Shown here: positions 13,056-26,022 of the stretch, one piece after another
Layout of the letters: every line of letters begins with the position of its first letter
Position numbering within the stretch: position 1 is the stretch's first letter
The notes under the pieces: model-generated
Databases searched by the model: none
What the model was told of the DNA's origin: nothing
The model's input: only the letters and a program-made list of their open reading frames with translations
Made by a program: the position numbers and the translations under genes
Source: Linyphia triangularis
Lineage: Eukaryota > Arthropoda > Arachnida > Araneae > Linyphiidae
Length of the DNA: 64,000 nt
NCBI GenBank assembly: GCA_963978545.1
Contig: OZ021732.1
Coordinates: forward strand, 43,100,059 to 43,164,058
Direction: 5' to 3'

Positions 13056-14077
13056 CCTCCATTTTTGCATACTTCTTTCCCTCACTTACGATTTCTTCAA
13101 AAAAAAAATCGATTTTGTCATTTTTTAATGCTTAATTTAAAAATATTTTTTTTCAAATTTGATTTTACTCATCTACACTAAAATGGACAAAATTATAAAA
13201 AAAACCAACCAGTCTATTACGATTGTTTTCTTAAGAAGTTAGGAATTATATGCCCATGTAATTTGATGTTAAAAGTATATTTTAATTTAAATTACTGTAT
13301 ATATTAAAGTGTAGTGGAAAATGTTTCTAGTGAGGTGGGTGTGGGAGGGGGGGAATTACCGTTTATTTTACATAAAAAGGTACTAGAGTATAAAAATCAG
13401 ATATATTTTTTCTATTTCTCTAGGACAACTGACTGATGAACAAGAAACCGTCACAAATGAATCTTTGAATTAATTCCGTATAATTTAGTTTACAATAGAA
13501 TATTTAGATGGCGCCACATACTATTAATTTCTATCATCTATGATTTCTATAGAAACACCGGAAGTAATTGTTTAAAAAGCAATTTAAAATACGTTTACTT
13601 TAAAATAAATCAATATTTTTAACATACACATTAATAATAAAGAAAAAATAATCAACTCCTCTATGTATTGGAAATTTTAAAGTTCTAAAATTTTTTTTTT
13701 AAATAAAACAAATAAATTACTTAACTACTGCAGAATTACTTATATTACAAATGTTGATAGAAATTAGCTGTTTTGCAATGCAACAATTCCCAAGATAAAA
13801 TAGCTCATACTACATTTTCAAATAATGTACTAATTATTCAAGAGAAATTACTTGTAGTTAATTCAAAATGTAAAGATGAAAAATAAATAGTTCAAATAAA
13901 TATTAACAAGATAAATCTGATTTAAGTAATAAATTCTCTTGATATTTTATAAAACTGATAAATGAAGGGATCTCAAGTTACGAGTGCAAACAATAATTGA
14001 ACAAAAGTATTGAATACAATTTTCATTGTGAATAAACCTTTATTATTAACTAACCCTTTTACCTGTTGAAACCTAAA
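13056..14077. other. AT-rich intergenic DNA
   Basis: No open frame of note, no RNA gene and no intact repeat recognised between the tRNA gene and the hAT at 14086. Confidence 0.5.
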
Positions 14078-14085
14078 CTTGCATG

Positions 14086-17000
14086 CAGGGACGACGCGAA
14101 TGGGGGGCGTAGGGGGCGACTCGCCCCCCCAAAGTTGTAGAAAATTGGACAGTCGGCAAATTTTCTAAATTTTAGCGAAATTTTTTTTTTCTAAAGTCGA
14201 TCCACAATAAAATCGAATTGAATGAAAAAATAATAATAATAATTGAACAAAAAATATTAAAAATATCGGAATGCAGAGTGACCCGAGTGTGAGGAATCGG
14301 CATTTTTACACTAGAAGTCTATTATAGGGGAGTCGGTGGTTTTTTTTGCCGCCTACAATGATGGACTGCGATCGGAAATATTACCATATAAATATCTTCA
14401 TTATGTCACCCCGTCAAAATTTTTAGAAAGGCTAATAGTCGGCAAATTTCTGAAATGTCATCCCTTCTTTTAAAAATGCCTGGTGACGGAAGTTTCAAAA
14501 CATATTGAATGGAAAAAAGCACAAATAATTAAAATCATCATTAGTATTACAAAATTGTGATCACAATACAGCCTAAGTTGACGATCGGCAATTTTGAATT
14601 GGAGTAAGCATATCCTTTTTGACAGGAACATTAAAATAATCTAATCATTGATATTTTCACTGACATTAGATAACTTTGATATACTTGTATTTGTGGTACG
14701 TCAGATAAAGCCTCATAAAACATGACAAACCCATTAAACTTCAATTACATAAAGTGTGTAATGTACATCATATGAGTTAAAGGTTTTATACAAAATTTCA
14801 AAAAAAAATAAATTGTATACGAAAATTGACCCGCATATTGACCCGAATGGCAACACCCACTTTTTCGTATCGAAAAATGATCATCGCATGCGAAAACCCT
14901 GAAGAGCATTGGAACGGTACATGTATCACAAAAAAGGACGCGTTATGAACTTACAAAAAAACAAATCTGCGAACTGCCAGCAAAAACACGATCGGAGCAA
15001 TGTAGGCCGCTCGCCAAATATTCAGCTTAGAAAACCGATTAAATTGCCTGTGATGGCACTCATGTGAACTTTGGCCTCTGTCAAATGCAAATTTCCATCG
15101 TACGCCTCGATCACGTTTTAATTGGCCATTCACACAGCCTTTTTTCTGTGCGTGCATAATGCGTCCATTTTTTTGTGATACACGTACCGTTCCAACGCTC
15201 TTTAGGGTTTTCTCAGGCACTGAGCATTTTGTGACAAGAAAAAGTAGGTGTTGTCATTCGAAAATTTCGAGTGTCTGTAACCATAAACAAAACCGCGTGA
15301 GCGCCATTTGTTGAAATTCACAGAATCCCGTGCTCATACTTCTGAATAACTATACTTGAAATCTCATCTCAATCTGTTGAACGGAACGGAAGTTAGAGGC
15401 ACATATTGTGAGAATATGTGCTCTGTTATATATTTCTTTTTTTTTTGTTTTTCATTTACGACGCCTCTGCGGACTGCAGCCTGATTTTTTGTTCCACCAA
15501 TCGTTGGGTTGGGTGGCGCCGTCTGGGTTGCTTTATGTGATGTTATGTTATATTTATATGTTTTCTGTCAGTTAGAAATTAGAATTAAGTTTTTGAATTT
15601 TGGCTGAACTAGTTGTGTTCTTTGGCCGGCGTTTCGAAGAAGCGAAGCGTTTTGTTTCATGTGCTGACACATATATCGGCAAGGCCTCTTTATGACCACC
15701 TTGTACTTCATATATTGAAAATGCATTCCCAAAATAGTACATACCACATGTAAACTGGAATGCAATATCGTATTTATTCCAACAAAATAATCTTTGGAAA
15801 AGTACTGAAAGGTTTATTATAATACTATCTAAAATTCTTAATGTGTAAACGTGCTCAAATAGCTGTTGCCCGACATTGTCGGGTACAACCAGGTTCAGTC
15901 TATTGCAAATTGTGAGTATACTTTCACTCCTATCCTCGATTTCTTCCGCAGTTTGGCCTTTGTGTTGCCATTGCGCTTAATAAATCTGAAAAACAACCAA
16001 CCTATCTTGGATTTCACCACTTTATACTCGTTAACATTGGGAAAAATTGCCTTTGAGATAAACTAAGATTTTTTAGTCTAAATATATTTAAAAATATTTC
16101 AAATTGGATCAATAAATCTCAAGTTAGGATAATAACCATTACATGTGGGTAAGGGATATGAGGGTGAGTTTTTGGAAATTTCATATTGATAGTGACGTTT
16201 CTCTTGCTTTGAAGATCAAATGTGCAACTTGTTCTTCCTCAAGATCGGAATAACACTGTAGATTTGAATACATCTCTCTACCCCCCCCCCCCCATTTTCC
16301 ACAAAAAACGCCACAGGTACTATTCCTTATATAGTTTGGATTGTTGTGCTAAAAATTATGACATGCTTATTTATAGATCTGAATATTTTGTCACTAAATT
16401 CGAAGTTCTTTTAGTTGCGAATAAATTACCTTTCTGCATATAAATACTATAGTTTGGTTTAATGCTAAAGTAATCCATTTCATTTTTAACCCATCTTAGG
16501 AAAAAAACTAGCATTTTCAAGTATACTTTCCTTCTTGAACAAATGATTATTGTTCAAAAAACGAACAATATTTACAGAAATTATTGCTGAAAAACCATAC
16601 CACATCAGTGAAAAACCACAAAAAAATCATGAAATTAAATCCAGCAATTTTGATAAAAATATATACTCGAAGTAACTACTTTTAAGAAGTAAGTTCCTGG
16701 ATTGAATTGTTACAAAAAAATTAAGTTTTACTATTAATACACTTTTCAAGAAAAATCAAAAATTGTTCTGTTTTAGTTAGGAAAATGTGTTAAAAAGTAC
16801 TTAAAAATTAAGTAATTAACAAAATAGGGAGGTGTAAGGCGACTTAAGTTTTTGTTCAATCCTTGATTTTTCGAAGATGGGAATTGGATTTCCTAATTGG
16901 ATGTTAGTTAATAATTGTGCATTAATGTTCTGTTCAAATTGATAAATTAATATCTATATATTTTGTTCTTGTAAATTAAATTTTTTTTCCCCATGTTACT

Positions 17001-17896
17001 TTATTTTTTGAAAGCCAGAGGGGTGGGAGTGCAAGTGAATGTTTCTTATGTCCCTGACATTGTATCTATTATAACAATTGCAGTGCTTCGCGTAGGGAAT
17101 TTTCTGTTATAGCAATAGTACGCCAGAATTTAAAAAAAAAAAGAAAAGAATTTTCCAGAATTAATTTTTTTCTATACAATTCTTTATAAAAAAGTCACCT
17201 ATTTGATCAATAATTTTCGTCAATTTAATTTCGTGTTAAAGTGCTATTTCCAAGCACTTTTACACGTTTAATTAATTTTTTTCGAAACTATAATTTGAAA
17301 ATTAAAAAAAAAAGTTGTATCGAAAGAAGCACTTGTACTACTCAGGTTACTGAATTGGTTTAAGATTGTAGGGGAAAATTCTATCCATCTGCAAAGTATA
17401 AATGTCTTCCCCCCCCCCCTGCCCCCAAATAAAAACGCTTCCAAAAATAATCTTCTTTGTTCGGAGAGGAAGGGGTAATTTACTAAAAAGAAATAAAAAT
17501 TAAATGAATTTGAAGGAATTTTAACTATAATATGATGGGAATTTACTTGAAATTTGACATTAATTACGTATTAATAAAATGCCATAAAATATTAAAAATT
17601 GGTTAGATGGTAATTTAAAAGTAATTAAAATTAATTGCACATTAAATAAAATAATTCACAATTAAATAAAAAAAAATGCATTAACAATTAGTTTTACATT
17701 AATTAATAATTATGTAGTAATTATTCATATATTAATTAAAAATTATTTATACGTTAATTTTACATTAATAAAAATTAGTTAACAATTTATTAACACCTTA
17801 ATTTATATTTTCTACATTTACACCGGACATGCTTTGATTTCAGTCGGCAAAACGATGTCTACGCCCCCCCAACCAAAATTCTTAGTGACGGCCCTG
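14086..17896. mobile_element. Non-autonomous hAT element, TSD CTTGCATG
   Basis: A 3811-bp element with ends CAGGGACGACGCGAATG and TTCTTAGTGACGGCCCTG. It is flanked by perfect 8-bp CTTGCATG copies at 14078-14085 and 17897-17904. Near both ends there are oligo-C runs next to CTCGCC or CTACG. No transposase domain is visible. A foldback element sits inside at about 14842-15265. The length relative to the coding capacity suggests growth by later insertions. Confidence 0.82.
14842..15265. mobile_element. Foldback (palindromic) element inside hAT
   Basis: Left arm CCGAATGGCAACACCCACTT is mirrored by AAGTAGGTGTTGTCATTCG at the right. Inside them, TTGGAACGGTACATGTATCA and CGCGTTATG pair with CATAATGCG and TGATACACGTACCGTTCCAA. 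The arms enclose a short loop around 15000-15060. The arms have diverged by roughly a tenth, so the palindrome is not brand new. It has no coding capacity that I can support. The minus-strand frame at 14951-15220 is a by-product of the right arm. Confidence 0.65.
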
Positions 17897-18017
17897 CTTG
17901 CATGGTGAATTGAAACCCCAAATATTTTAATTGGAAACAGTAAATATTTATAAATACTTTGCAAGAACTTATGTAGAGTGACACCACCAGTTATTGATCA
18001 AATACAGTGCTGCTGAC

Positions 18018-21000
18018 CAGGGGCGGATTTAGAGGTCAATCAAGGGGGGGGGTGCGATTATGAACGGGAGTGTTTACAGTGGCGGTAATAGTTTGTCAAC
18101 TTGGGGAAGAGGGGGGGGGGGGAGGGGTATCATCAATTAGTATGATACTATCAGGGTTCAATGGAAAATAAAAATTAGAGGGTTAGACAATCCTCTTTTG
18201 CACCCCATGTAACAAATTACCCCGAAAATGTAATAAAAAATTAATTTTTAAATATTTAGTATTTTTTATTAAACAAAAAATATTTAAGAGCACAAAATAA
18301 TATCTCATGCAGATTAGGTGAAGTGTAAAAAGCTCAGCAACCATGAAAATTCAACTTTTTTGTACAAGTTAATTTACCAATACATTCAACATCATAAATC
18401 AATTGATGCAGAAAAAGGCGATAGATCTTTTAACAACTTTAGACAACATTGCAGGTACGTAACACTCTATATTCATAAGGTTTTAATAATTTCCAAAGTT
18501 AAACAATTCTTTTCAACTCTGTTTGACATCACATTAGTAAATTAAAATATAAGTTACATAAACTTGAGACTACACACTATAATATTGGTCACTGCATTCA
18601 AATTTGATATGGTATTATTTACTGTTTCCAAATTTTCCTTCATTTAAATGAAAATGGAGAGTTTGGCGATATTTTTGGCAATAATTTTTACGTGGGAGAA
18701 GAAAAATAGTAATAATAATAAAAAAAAAACGCATAACCGACAAAATTGGTGATGATATTCAATAGACATTACACTGTCCTTTCTTGAACGAAAAGCAGAA
18801 AGATATCAATAGTTGATGGGCGATGCACAAGGGCAGAGAGCTCTGCGTTAAAGACACACATTTTTCAACTTCTTACGCTTTTGTCAGATTTTTACGGGAA
18901 ATTCGGAGGTGGGGGCGATTAAAACACCTTAAGAGGCATTAGATTCATGATTTCACCCTTATGTGAATGCTCAAACCTAATCGCAGGTCCCATGGCTACC
19001 ACTAACCCTCACACCAAATTTGAATATCGTACGTCAATTCGTTTAGGAGCTATGCTGACCATGTACGCATAGACATTTTATCTAGACCACTTTATTGATA
19101 TAAGTTGATATTGATAAGCCTTTATTGATAAGCCATATAAGCCCTTTTCATCTTAAAGTTTTATATTTTCCTTTAGTTGCAAAAATTCTCTAAAAAGACG
19201 GATTTTTATTGTACCCAACCTGTACTTTAATATAAATTTTGAGATTGGTTTAACATAACTGTATATTTTCTCTTATAAATATGATTTAAAAAGAACTTAA
19301 ATTAGGAAAATGTACTCAAAGCCCATCTTAAACCGTCAACACACAAATCACCATAATAAAAAAATAAAAAAAAAGCAGCAGGTTTTTCAAACAATAAACT
19401 TACCATTATCTGAAAATTAGTTTGTTTTAACTCTCTGCGTTTTATTCAAATAAAATTCCAAACTAAATTAGTTACAGCAGGTGAAATTGTAATAATAATA
19501 ATTTTCATATAACCATAGGACCTGCTTTTTCATCACAAGTAGCATCTCTAATCGGTTACATATTGTGTCTCATATTAGATATATTAGTAGTCATATTACC
19601 ATCAATTTTGAGTCACAAACACAAAAACACATTTAAAATTAAAATTAAAAAAAAAAAAAAAAAGAACATTTAAAAAGATTTTAACATTAAATGATTTAAA
19701 TTATTTGTAAGTCATCGGTATTGTTCCTAATATTTCAGTAATTTATACTTAAATAATCAACTCGCACAAAACAATTTTGGCTTTTATTTAACAGAGCAAA
19801 TAAAAACTGCCAAAAGCTGCGAATGCGCAATATTTACAAATTTGCAATCTAAGCTGACCAGTTTTGAAATTACAATATGTTAAATTACTTGATATTCTAG
19901 TAGCAATAAATGTCGCTGTACCGGATATTTCCAGATATTGCACCGGAACAACGTTAAATTCTGATTAGTTTATTTATCAAGCAGAGAACATCTACCAGAT
20001 GGTCTTTCAAGGGAAAAATGGACTTCATCTTAAATAAGAGAAACCTCAGAAAACTATCAGGAAGTAGCTCAACAATCGACGCGAGATTACTAGTCAAAAT
20101 TTGTAAAGTGTTTACTCAATTTGAAAACAGACTACAGAGAGCCAAATATTGCTCGATCCGGTGAATTTTCGCGAGGTGTGAGATTGGAGCATATAGCAAT
20201 ATTTAAAAACGTGTTTGGCTATGATCCTGAATATTTTGAAAAGAAGTTAAAAGGTAATATGGAACTCACTTTATACTGTTAAGGATAAATTAAATTTTAT
20301 AATTTACGAAAGCAATTTTGTTTGACATTATCAAAGGGCTTTTATGATTTTGCATATGAAAGGGTGCAGATACAAGGGGTTAATCCAGTAAAACCAGTTT
20401 ATTTTTACAAGAATTACATATTTTATTATAATCTATTCATATACTGGTGGTATTGAATTGAGAGTTACGTTGATAATTGCATAAAATGCCAAATATGAGT
20501 GTATAGTATAAATCACTACTTCTGATTATTCTGTAAAAAATGAAATATTCAAACATATTTCGAAAAAATAAGCAAACGTCTAAACTGAAACAAATTGTTA
20601 ATGAAATATTGCATTTTGTAAAATAAATAGTAACATTTAAAAAATCTTATCATGCTTATATATTACTGTCAATTATCTTGCACTGCCATACCAATTGAAG
20701 AAACAAAGTCTTGACATCGCACGCACACTCCAACTCAAGCAAAAATGACCATTCCATTCACTTGTCACTTCCACCCAGAGTAGAGGCATTTTAGTAATTT
20801 GCAACTCACAATGGTGCAATGTCACGTGCATGGGAGGGGACAGTATGCCCCAAAAGTTTTATTGCTTTGTGTCCTTAGTTTCAAATTCAAGGTCAAGAAA
20901 GAAGGGGTCGTTTTTGTTGATCTTCTGGAGAGAACGAAGGGAAACTTTTCTTGGTCCTAATTTAGCGATAGCTTCTTCATCGGAACTTCTTACAACCTCT

Positions 21001-21598
21001 GTAGAATTGCAGTAATGCTATTGTACTGATTTGATCAAAGCTTTTTTTTAATTAGGAATTAGGCATTTTATTTTCCAATTATAATTAAAGGTTCTTGTTT
21101 TTTTTTTTGTTTTTTTTTTAATATTTTTAGTGCATGATTTTTTGTACGTTTAGGGGGTGCGATGGCACCCCGATATTAAACCTGTATAATTAATTGTCCT
21201 CTGATCAAGAAGACAAGAAGTATACCTGCAGAATGCTAATTGGAATAAAAAATTTGCCAGTTATTGGTCCCATCTCCTACTCACAAATGAGAAAATCGTG
21301 CTGAAATTGAGAAATTTTTTAATGGTATTGTGAGAAATTTTTTAATTTGAGAATCACACAAGGGATAAAGATTCGTTGACCGGTACATTGCATGTCATCA
21401 CAATCGCGATCTACTCGTCCCCTCTCAAGCCTATTCCTTCTACGGATTGTGAAATAAGGAGCTCGGTTAGGTGGCTTAAGAATCTGTATTAATGAAACAT
21501 GAAAAATGTCAGAAAAGGCTTAATTTTGTTTATCCCCTCTAAATCCATCGATATTGATATTAAATAAAAAATAGATCTTACAAATATTAAAGAAATGT

Positions 21599-21633
<35 letters not shown>

Positions 21634-21715
21634 AATTTGGAGGAAACTGCCATTCAAAAATTATTTTGACGAGATACATCATGGGGGGTGCGCACCCCCC
21701 CTAAATCCGCGCCTG
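18018..21715. mobile_element. Non-autonomous hAT element (family A relative), TSD CTGCTGAC
   Basis: A 3698-bp element starting CAGGGGCGGATTTAG and ending CTAAATCCGCGCCTG, flanked by perfect 8-bp CTGCTGAC at 18010-18017 and 21716-21723. The terminal repeats match over 15 positions with one difference. The interior near 20220-20930 resembles 10370-11250 and 33720-34460, so its body is related to family A although the termini differ slightly. A copy of dispersed repeat X is embedded at about 18575-19140. No transposase frame survives. Confidence 0.85.
18575..19140 (+). repeat. Dispersed repeat family X, copy 2
   Basis: Shares AATGGAGAGTTTGGCGATAT, GGCGATGCACAAGGGCAGAG and AGCTATGCTGACCATGTACG with copy 1 in the same order and spacing. 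It lies wholly inside the hAT at 18018-21715, so it either entered later or was carried in. Confidence 0.5.
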
Positions 21716-22111
21716 CTGCTGACAGGTGCGTACTGGGATATAAAATCGGCCCAGTGATTTTAGATTATGCCGGACCGAATTTTCAATATAATCATTCATC
21801 AAATTTGAGAAATTATTTTTAAAAATAAAATAATTCCGATAATTAAGTAATTTTTTAAATAAATAACATATTTTTACTTATTAATTTTAATAATTGAATA
21901 GTTTAAATAACTATGAATAGCAAAAACTAAAACAAATAAATCTAAATTGCAAAATAAAGAATGTCCAGATAAATAACTAGTATGTTTATTAGAAAATGAC
22001 ATCCGGAATTATATATATTTAATCTTTAAAGTTATGAAACAAGAAAAAATTCGTAATCAACACTACTTCTAATATGCATAGTACTTTAAAATTTCACGAT
22101 GGGAGGAGGGG

Positions 22112-23793
22112 CAGGGTCGGCTCAAGGTAAGTTTTGCAGCTGTGCAAAAAAAATTGTAGCGCCCTCGATTCCTCCCTTCCCCCCAAAAAAATTGGACAAA
22201 ATTTTAAATACATTAGGCACAGAACAATTTTGATTCCTCCATAAATTGCAATAAAATTTAGTGTACCTTCTTTTCTAAGTGTTAATGAAACTTGCTTAAT
22301 AAATTAAATTTACTAGAAAATGCGTTACATTGACATTCCTGGATATAAAAACCGCATTGACTTACTTTTTTTTTTTTGGTAGTTTCATGTGATACTTAAT
22401 TCTATAACTATAATATCAAAAATATGTTTTTTCGAAATCGAATGATACAATATACCCGCTTACATAGAATTTCAATAGGACACACCTTAAGGATAAAAGT
22501 GATTATGTATAACGGAATGAAATATAGTTATAGAACTACACTAAAATGTCTGGAGGTACTTTCATTACAGACAAACTTTCGTAAAACAGACGAACAGAAA
22601 CAATTTTTTTTTATTTTGACTTTTTATATCTACATATTATTGCATTAAAAAATTACTATAATATTTATTTTTTAGGATTTTACTCAAACTTTTTTTTTTA
22701 AATAATTTTACAAAGCAATTACCTTTTTTATAATTTTAATTATTAAAGGCTGACCAAATCTCAATTAACAAATAATAGCATTATATATGAATGCATTTCT
22801 TCAAAATTAAAATGTCAAATAACTGCGGAGCATAAGAAATATCGAAAAATAAATAAAATTACTTAATTTATAAACATAAGTCGTTTTTAAATATTTGATA
22901 TTGAATACATTTCTTGCTAATATTTCAATCACAAAAGCAAGACCTGGTTTTCAAAGCAATTTCAAACAAAACCGTTTTAAATTATGACATTAAAAAGGAA
23001 GTAACTTGCATATTAACCTTTATTTTTAAATTTCGATTTCTTTAACATTCGATTTTACTCTTACCCTTCAATTCACGCTCATTTACATGCTAAATATATT
23101 AGCATCATCCGTTTTTGTGTGTGGCATTATATTAGACACGGGCCGCCTTTAGAAACTACCGGCCTAGTGATATTGTAACATCTACGCAAACTTTGTAAGT
23201 CAGATTTTTTTTCAACCAGTTCTAAATATTCGATTTGGCTATATTTCAATTACATTTTGCATAGAATTTTGTATTTCATTACATAAAAACTATTTATAGT
23301 ATCATTCGTAAATATTTTCAATATTTGTCAAAATGCACATCCAAAATAAAATACAAAATGAAGTTGAGAGTAAAAGAAAGTTAATTATTAAAAATCTATC
23401 TAAACCTGATAAGAGAGCGACACAAAATTAATTTTATAATTAAATTTTTGTGCATTTTTCTCCGATAAGCGTGGCCGCATGGTCCTATGCAAATGCAATG
23501 GCAGTTGCAGTTACACTTACACGTACAAAGGGACATATATCACTCACTCACTAATCGAAATTTGAGCAAATGAAATTCCAACATCAAGAATTTGTTCCGG
23601 GATTAAGGATACTTATAGTTTCAGTCAAGTGAAAATCCAGCAACGAAATGATTGAAGAATTTTAGTTTTTAAAAAAATCAAAATTGGGGAAAAAAAAATA
23701 ATCAAAATTTGAAAAAAAGCAAAAAAACAAAACAAAATGCCGAAAAAAACAATTGGCGCCCTGTGCGGTTGCACGGCCCTTAAGCCGCCCGTG
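22112..23793. mobile_element. Non-autonomous hAT element, TSD AGGAGGG(G/T)
   Basis: A 1682-bp element with ends CAGGGTCGGCTCAAGG and CCTTAAGCCGCCCGTG. GGCGC or GTAGCGCCC motifs lie at matching depth on both sides (GCAGCTGTGC on the left, GCGGTTGCAC on the right). Flanking 8-mers are AGGAGGGG and AGGAGGGT, 7 of 8 identical. The interior is very AT-rich and has no recognisable protein. Confidence 0.75.
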
Positions 23794-23801
23794 AGGAGGG
23801 T

Positions 23802-25345
23802 CTAATAATAATGGTTTAAGTAGCAATTAACATTTTAGAGAGCGATTCAAGCTTATGCTTGCTCGCAATGAACGTTTCCACAAGCAAAACAAACTGATGC
23901 TGATGCTTAGTTAGCAATGAACTTTTCAGCGAGCAAAACGGCTTGTGCTCAAGTACTTCTCGAACATTTCAGCGAGAGAAGCGAGCCTGTGCTTGCAAAG
24001 CAATAAAAAATTTAGAGAGCTAAGTGAGCTTGAGTTTGCATGGCAATGAACCTATTAGTCAGTTGGGACATATACGCAATTAAGGGTCTCCACGCCGCTA
24101 GTACAGAGGGCAGTATATAAATATAAGGGTTGGTGGGAGTGTTTGGAATTTGAATTTATTGGGCTTGTTAAAAATAAGTTGAAGAAGGCAGCTACTTATA
24201 TTGAAAAATAAAAATTTAGAAAAAGAAACCCTTCTAGACCGGCCGATGATTGCGGCGGACAACCCTATGACCAGAACGTCATAGGCTGTTTGTTGTTGTT
24301 GTTGTTGTTGTTGTTGTTATAACTCAAATTTGTGACAATTTTGTCACAACCCTTAATGATCTATCTTGAGGAAGAACGAAATCTGGTGAAAATAAAACAA
24401 ATTTGTGTAAATATTTTATTTGAAATTATATCTTTCCCAGTACTTCATCAGGACAATTTTTTCTTGAGATATGACAAACAGTAAAAATACTGAAGTTATT
24501 ATTTGTAGAACGCATACAGGGGAAAAATCTTTCCCAACAAATACTTACCAGCAGGGCAATGGCGGATCCAGCCAGGGGGCGCGCTCCTCCCCCCCCCCCC
24601 CTTAGGTGGAGTCTTTTTTTTACAATTTACAGAAATAAATAAAAATAATATATTTTTTTTTTCCAAGTTTTTTTCTATAAGTTCACGCAACAATTATATT
24701 TTAACCTTAACCTAATTTCCGAAAAAAGAAACAAAAAAAGGCTTATTTTTGTACCAAGGTTCTATTTATAACCTTCTCTCTTCCCATTCAATCGGATGTT
24801 GGAAGACTGTACAAGTATTCAAACCTCCACCCTCTTGACCTTGAAGTTATCTTGGACCCCTGATACCCGATCCCTTTTCTGTTGAGTGGGAGGAAGAGAT
24901 TTTGACTCACATGCGTAATGTCCAACGCCAACCAGGAGAAATAAAGAATAACTATTTGGGTTGTGACTATTTTGGTTACCCCCGGAAATGGCCACCCGCC
25001 CACCCCATTCAACTGGACATGGTAATAGGATAAACTTAAAACTTTTGAAAGAAAGGAAGAGGAAGATTATTTATTAACTGCATAAGAACTCATCCAGCTC
25101 TAATTTCTGCTTCTGCTTGTAAATAAGCGTCATATTTGAATTTCGATTAACAATCCTCTCTTGCACCACACTGGAAAGGTATGCCGATTTTTCAAAATTT
25201 TTTTTTACATAAAATAGACTTATAAAAAATTGTGTAAGAAGTATTATCTGTACTGTGTAAAGTAGCACTACAGTAGCAGATTTAATTATTTAAAAAAATA
25301 TTGCTTTCAAACCCTGTACGAAATTAAACGAATGAATTAACAAAA
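23802..25345. other. Intergenic DNA with (TTG)n and an orphan transposon end
   Basis: Three degenerate direct repeats of about 60 bp containing GCGAGCAAAAC- or GCTTGTGCTTGC-like text lie at 23840-24060. A (TTG)n microsatellite lies at about 24290-24318. CAATGGCGGATCCAGCC at 24559, followed by a C-run, looks like a hAT end but I find no partner. No gene is visible. Confidence 0.5.
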
Positions 25346-25349
25346 TAAA

Positions 25350-25566
25350 TGTTGTATGATGAAGGGGTAAAAGTGAAAGAGGCCAATTAAATGGACAGCA
25401 GGTTTATTCGTGCATTAGATAGAAATAGGTTCTTAAACCTAAACTAGGAGAGGCTACTTCCACGTCCGTTCACCTCCACTCCTTCAATCATACTCTCTCT
25501 CTGGCGACGAAGTCGCCGCTAGGGGATTACATAAGCAGCGCCCTCTACATTAATGGAGATAAGACA
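25350..25566 (-). repeat. 3' LTR of the gag-only retrotransposon
   Basis: 217 bp, starting TG and ending CA on either strand. On the minus strand it carries AATAAA in CACGAATAAACCTGC, the likely polyadenylation signal. The purine-rich AGGATGGCGGAG immediately upstream on the minus strand is a plausible polypurine tract. Confidence 0.85.
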
Positions 25567-25699
25567 CTCCGCCATCCTGATTGAGGAGGACCACCGACTC
25601 ATTGATATATACTAAACCTGTAAATAAAGATATTGAAAAATACAGCACAATAATAAAATTTAAACAACATTAATGTCTTGAAGATCACAACGTGTGGTT

Positions 25700-26011
25700 C
25701 TTAAAAATTTAAAGTATGTGGAAAAAGTTCTTGCACCATGAAAAGTTTGTAGAAAGGGAAAAAAAAAAGTCTCTCTTTAAAAAGTTTGTGTGAAAGAAAA
25801 AAAAATCTTCTTTCAAAAGTCCATAAAAAGAAAAAAAAAAGTATCTTCTTTAAAAATTTTGTATGATGGAAAAAAAGTCTTCTTTCAAAAGTTCATAAAA
25901 AGAAAAAAAAAGTCTCTTCATTCAAAAGTTCATAAAAAGAAAAAAAAAGTCTCTTCATTCAAAAGTTCATAAAAAAAAAGTCTCTTCTGTAAAAAGTTCT
26001 TGTAGAAGAAA
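25700..26011. repeat. A-rich tandem repeat downstream of gag
   Basis: About seven imperfect units of 40-50 bp built on TTCAAAAGTTCATAAAAAG followed by an A-run and GTCTCTTC. They lie between the gag stop and the 3' LTR, where pol would be in a full-length relative, so they may mark the scar of the pol deletion. Confidence 0.75.
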
Positions 26012-26022
26012 ATTGAAGAAAC

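Noticed and set aside
12859..13062. Minus-strand frame across the tRNA region
   Set aside because: It overlaps the tRNA-Asn gene antisense. The PPPGGLEPPTFRLTAERAS text is the typical translation of an antisense tRNA.
24559..24620. hAT left end CAATGGCGGATCCAGCC with C-run
   Set aside because: No matching right terminus or 8-bp duplication was found within reach, so no element is drawn.
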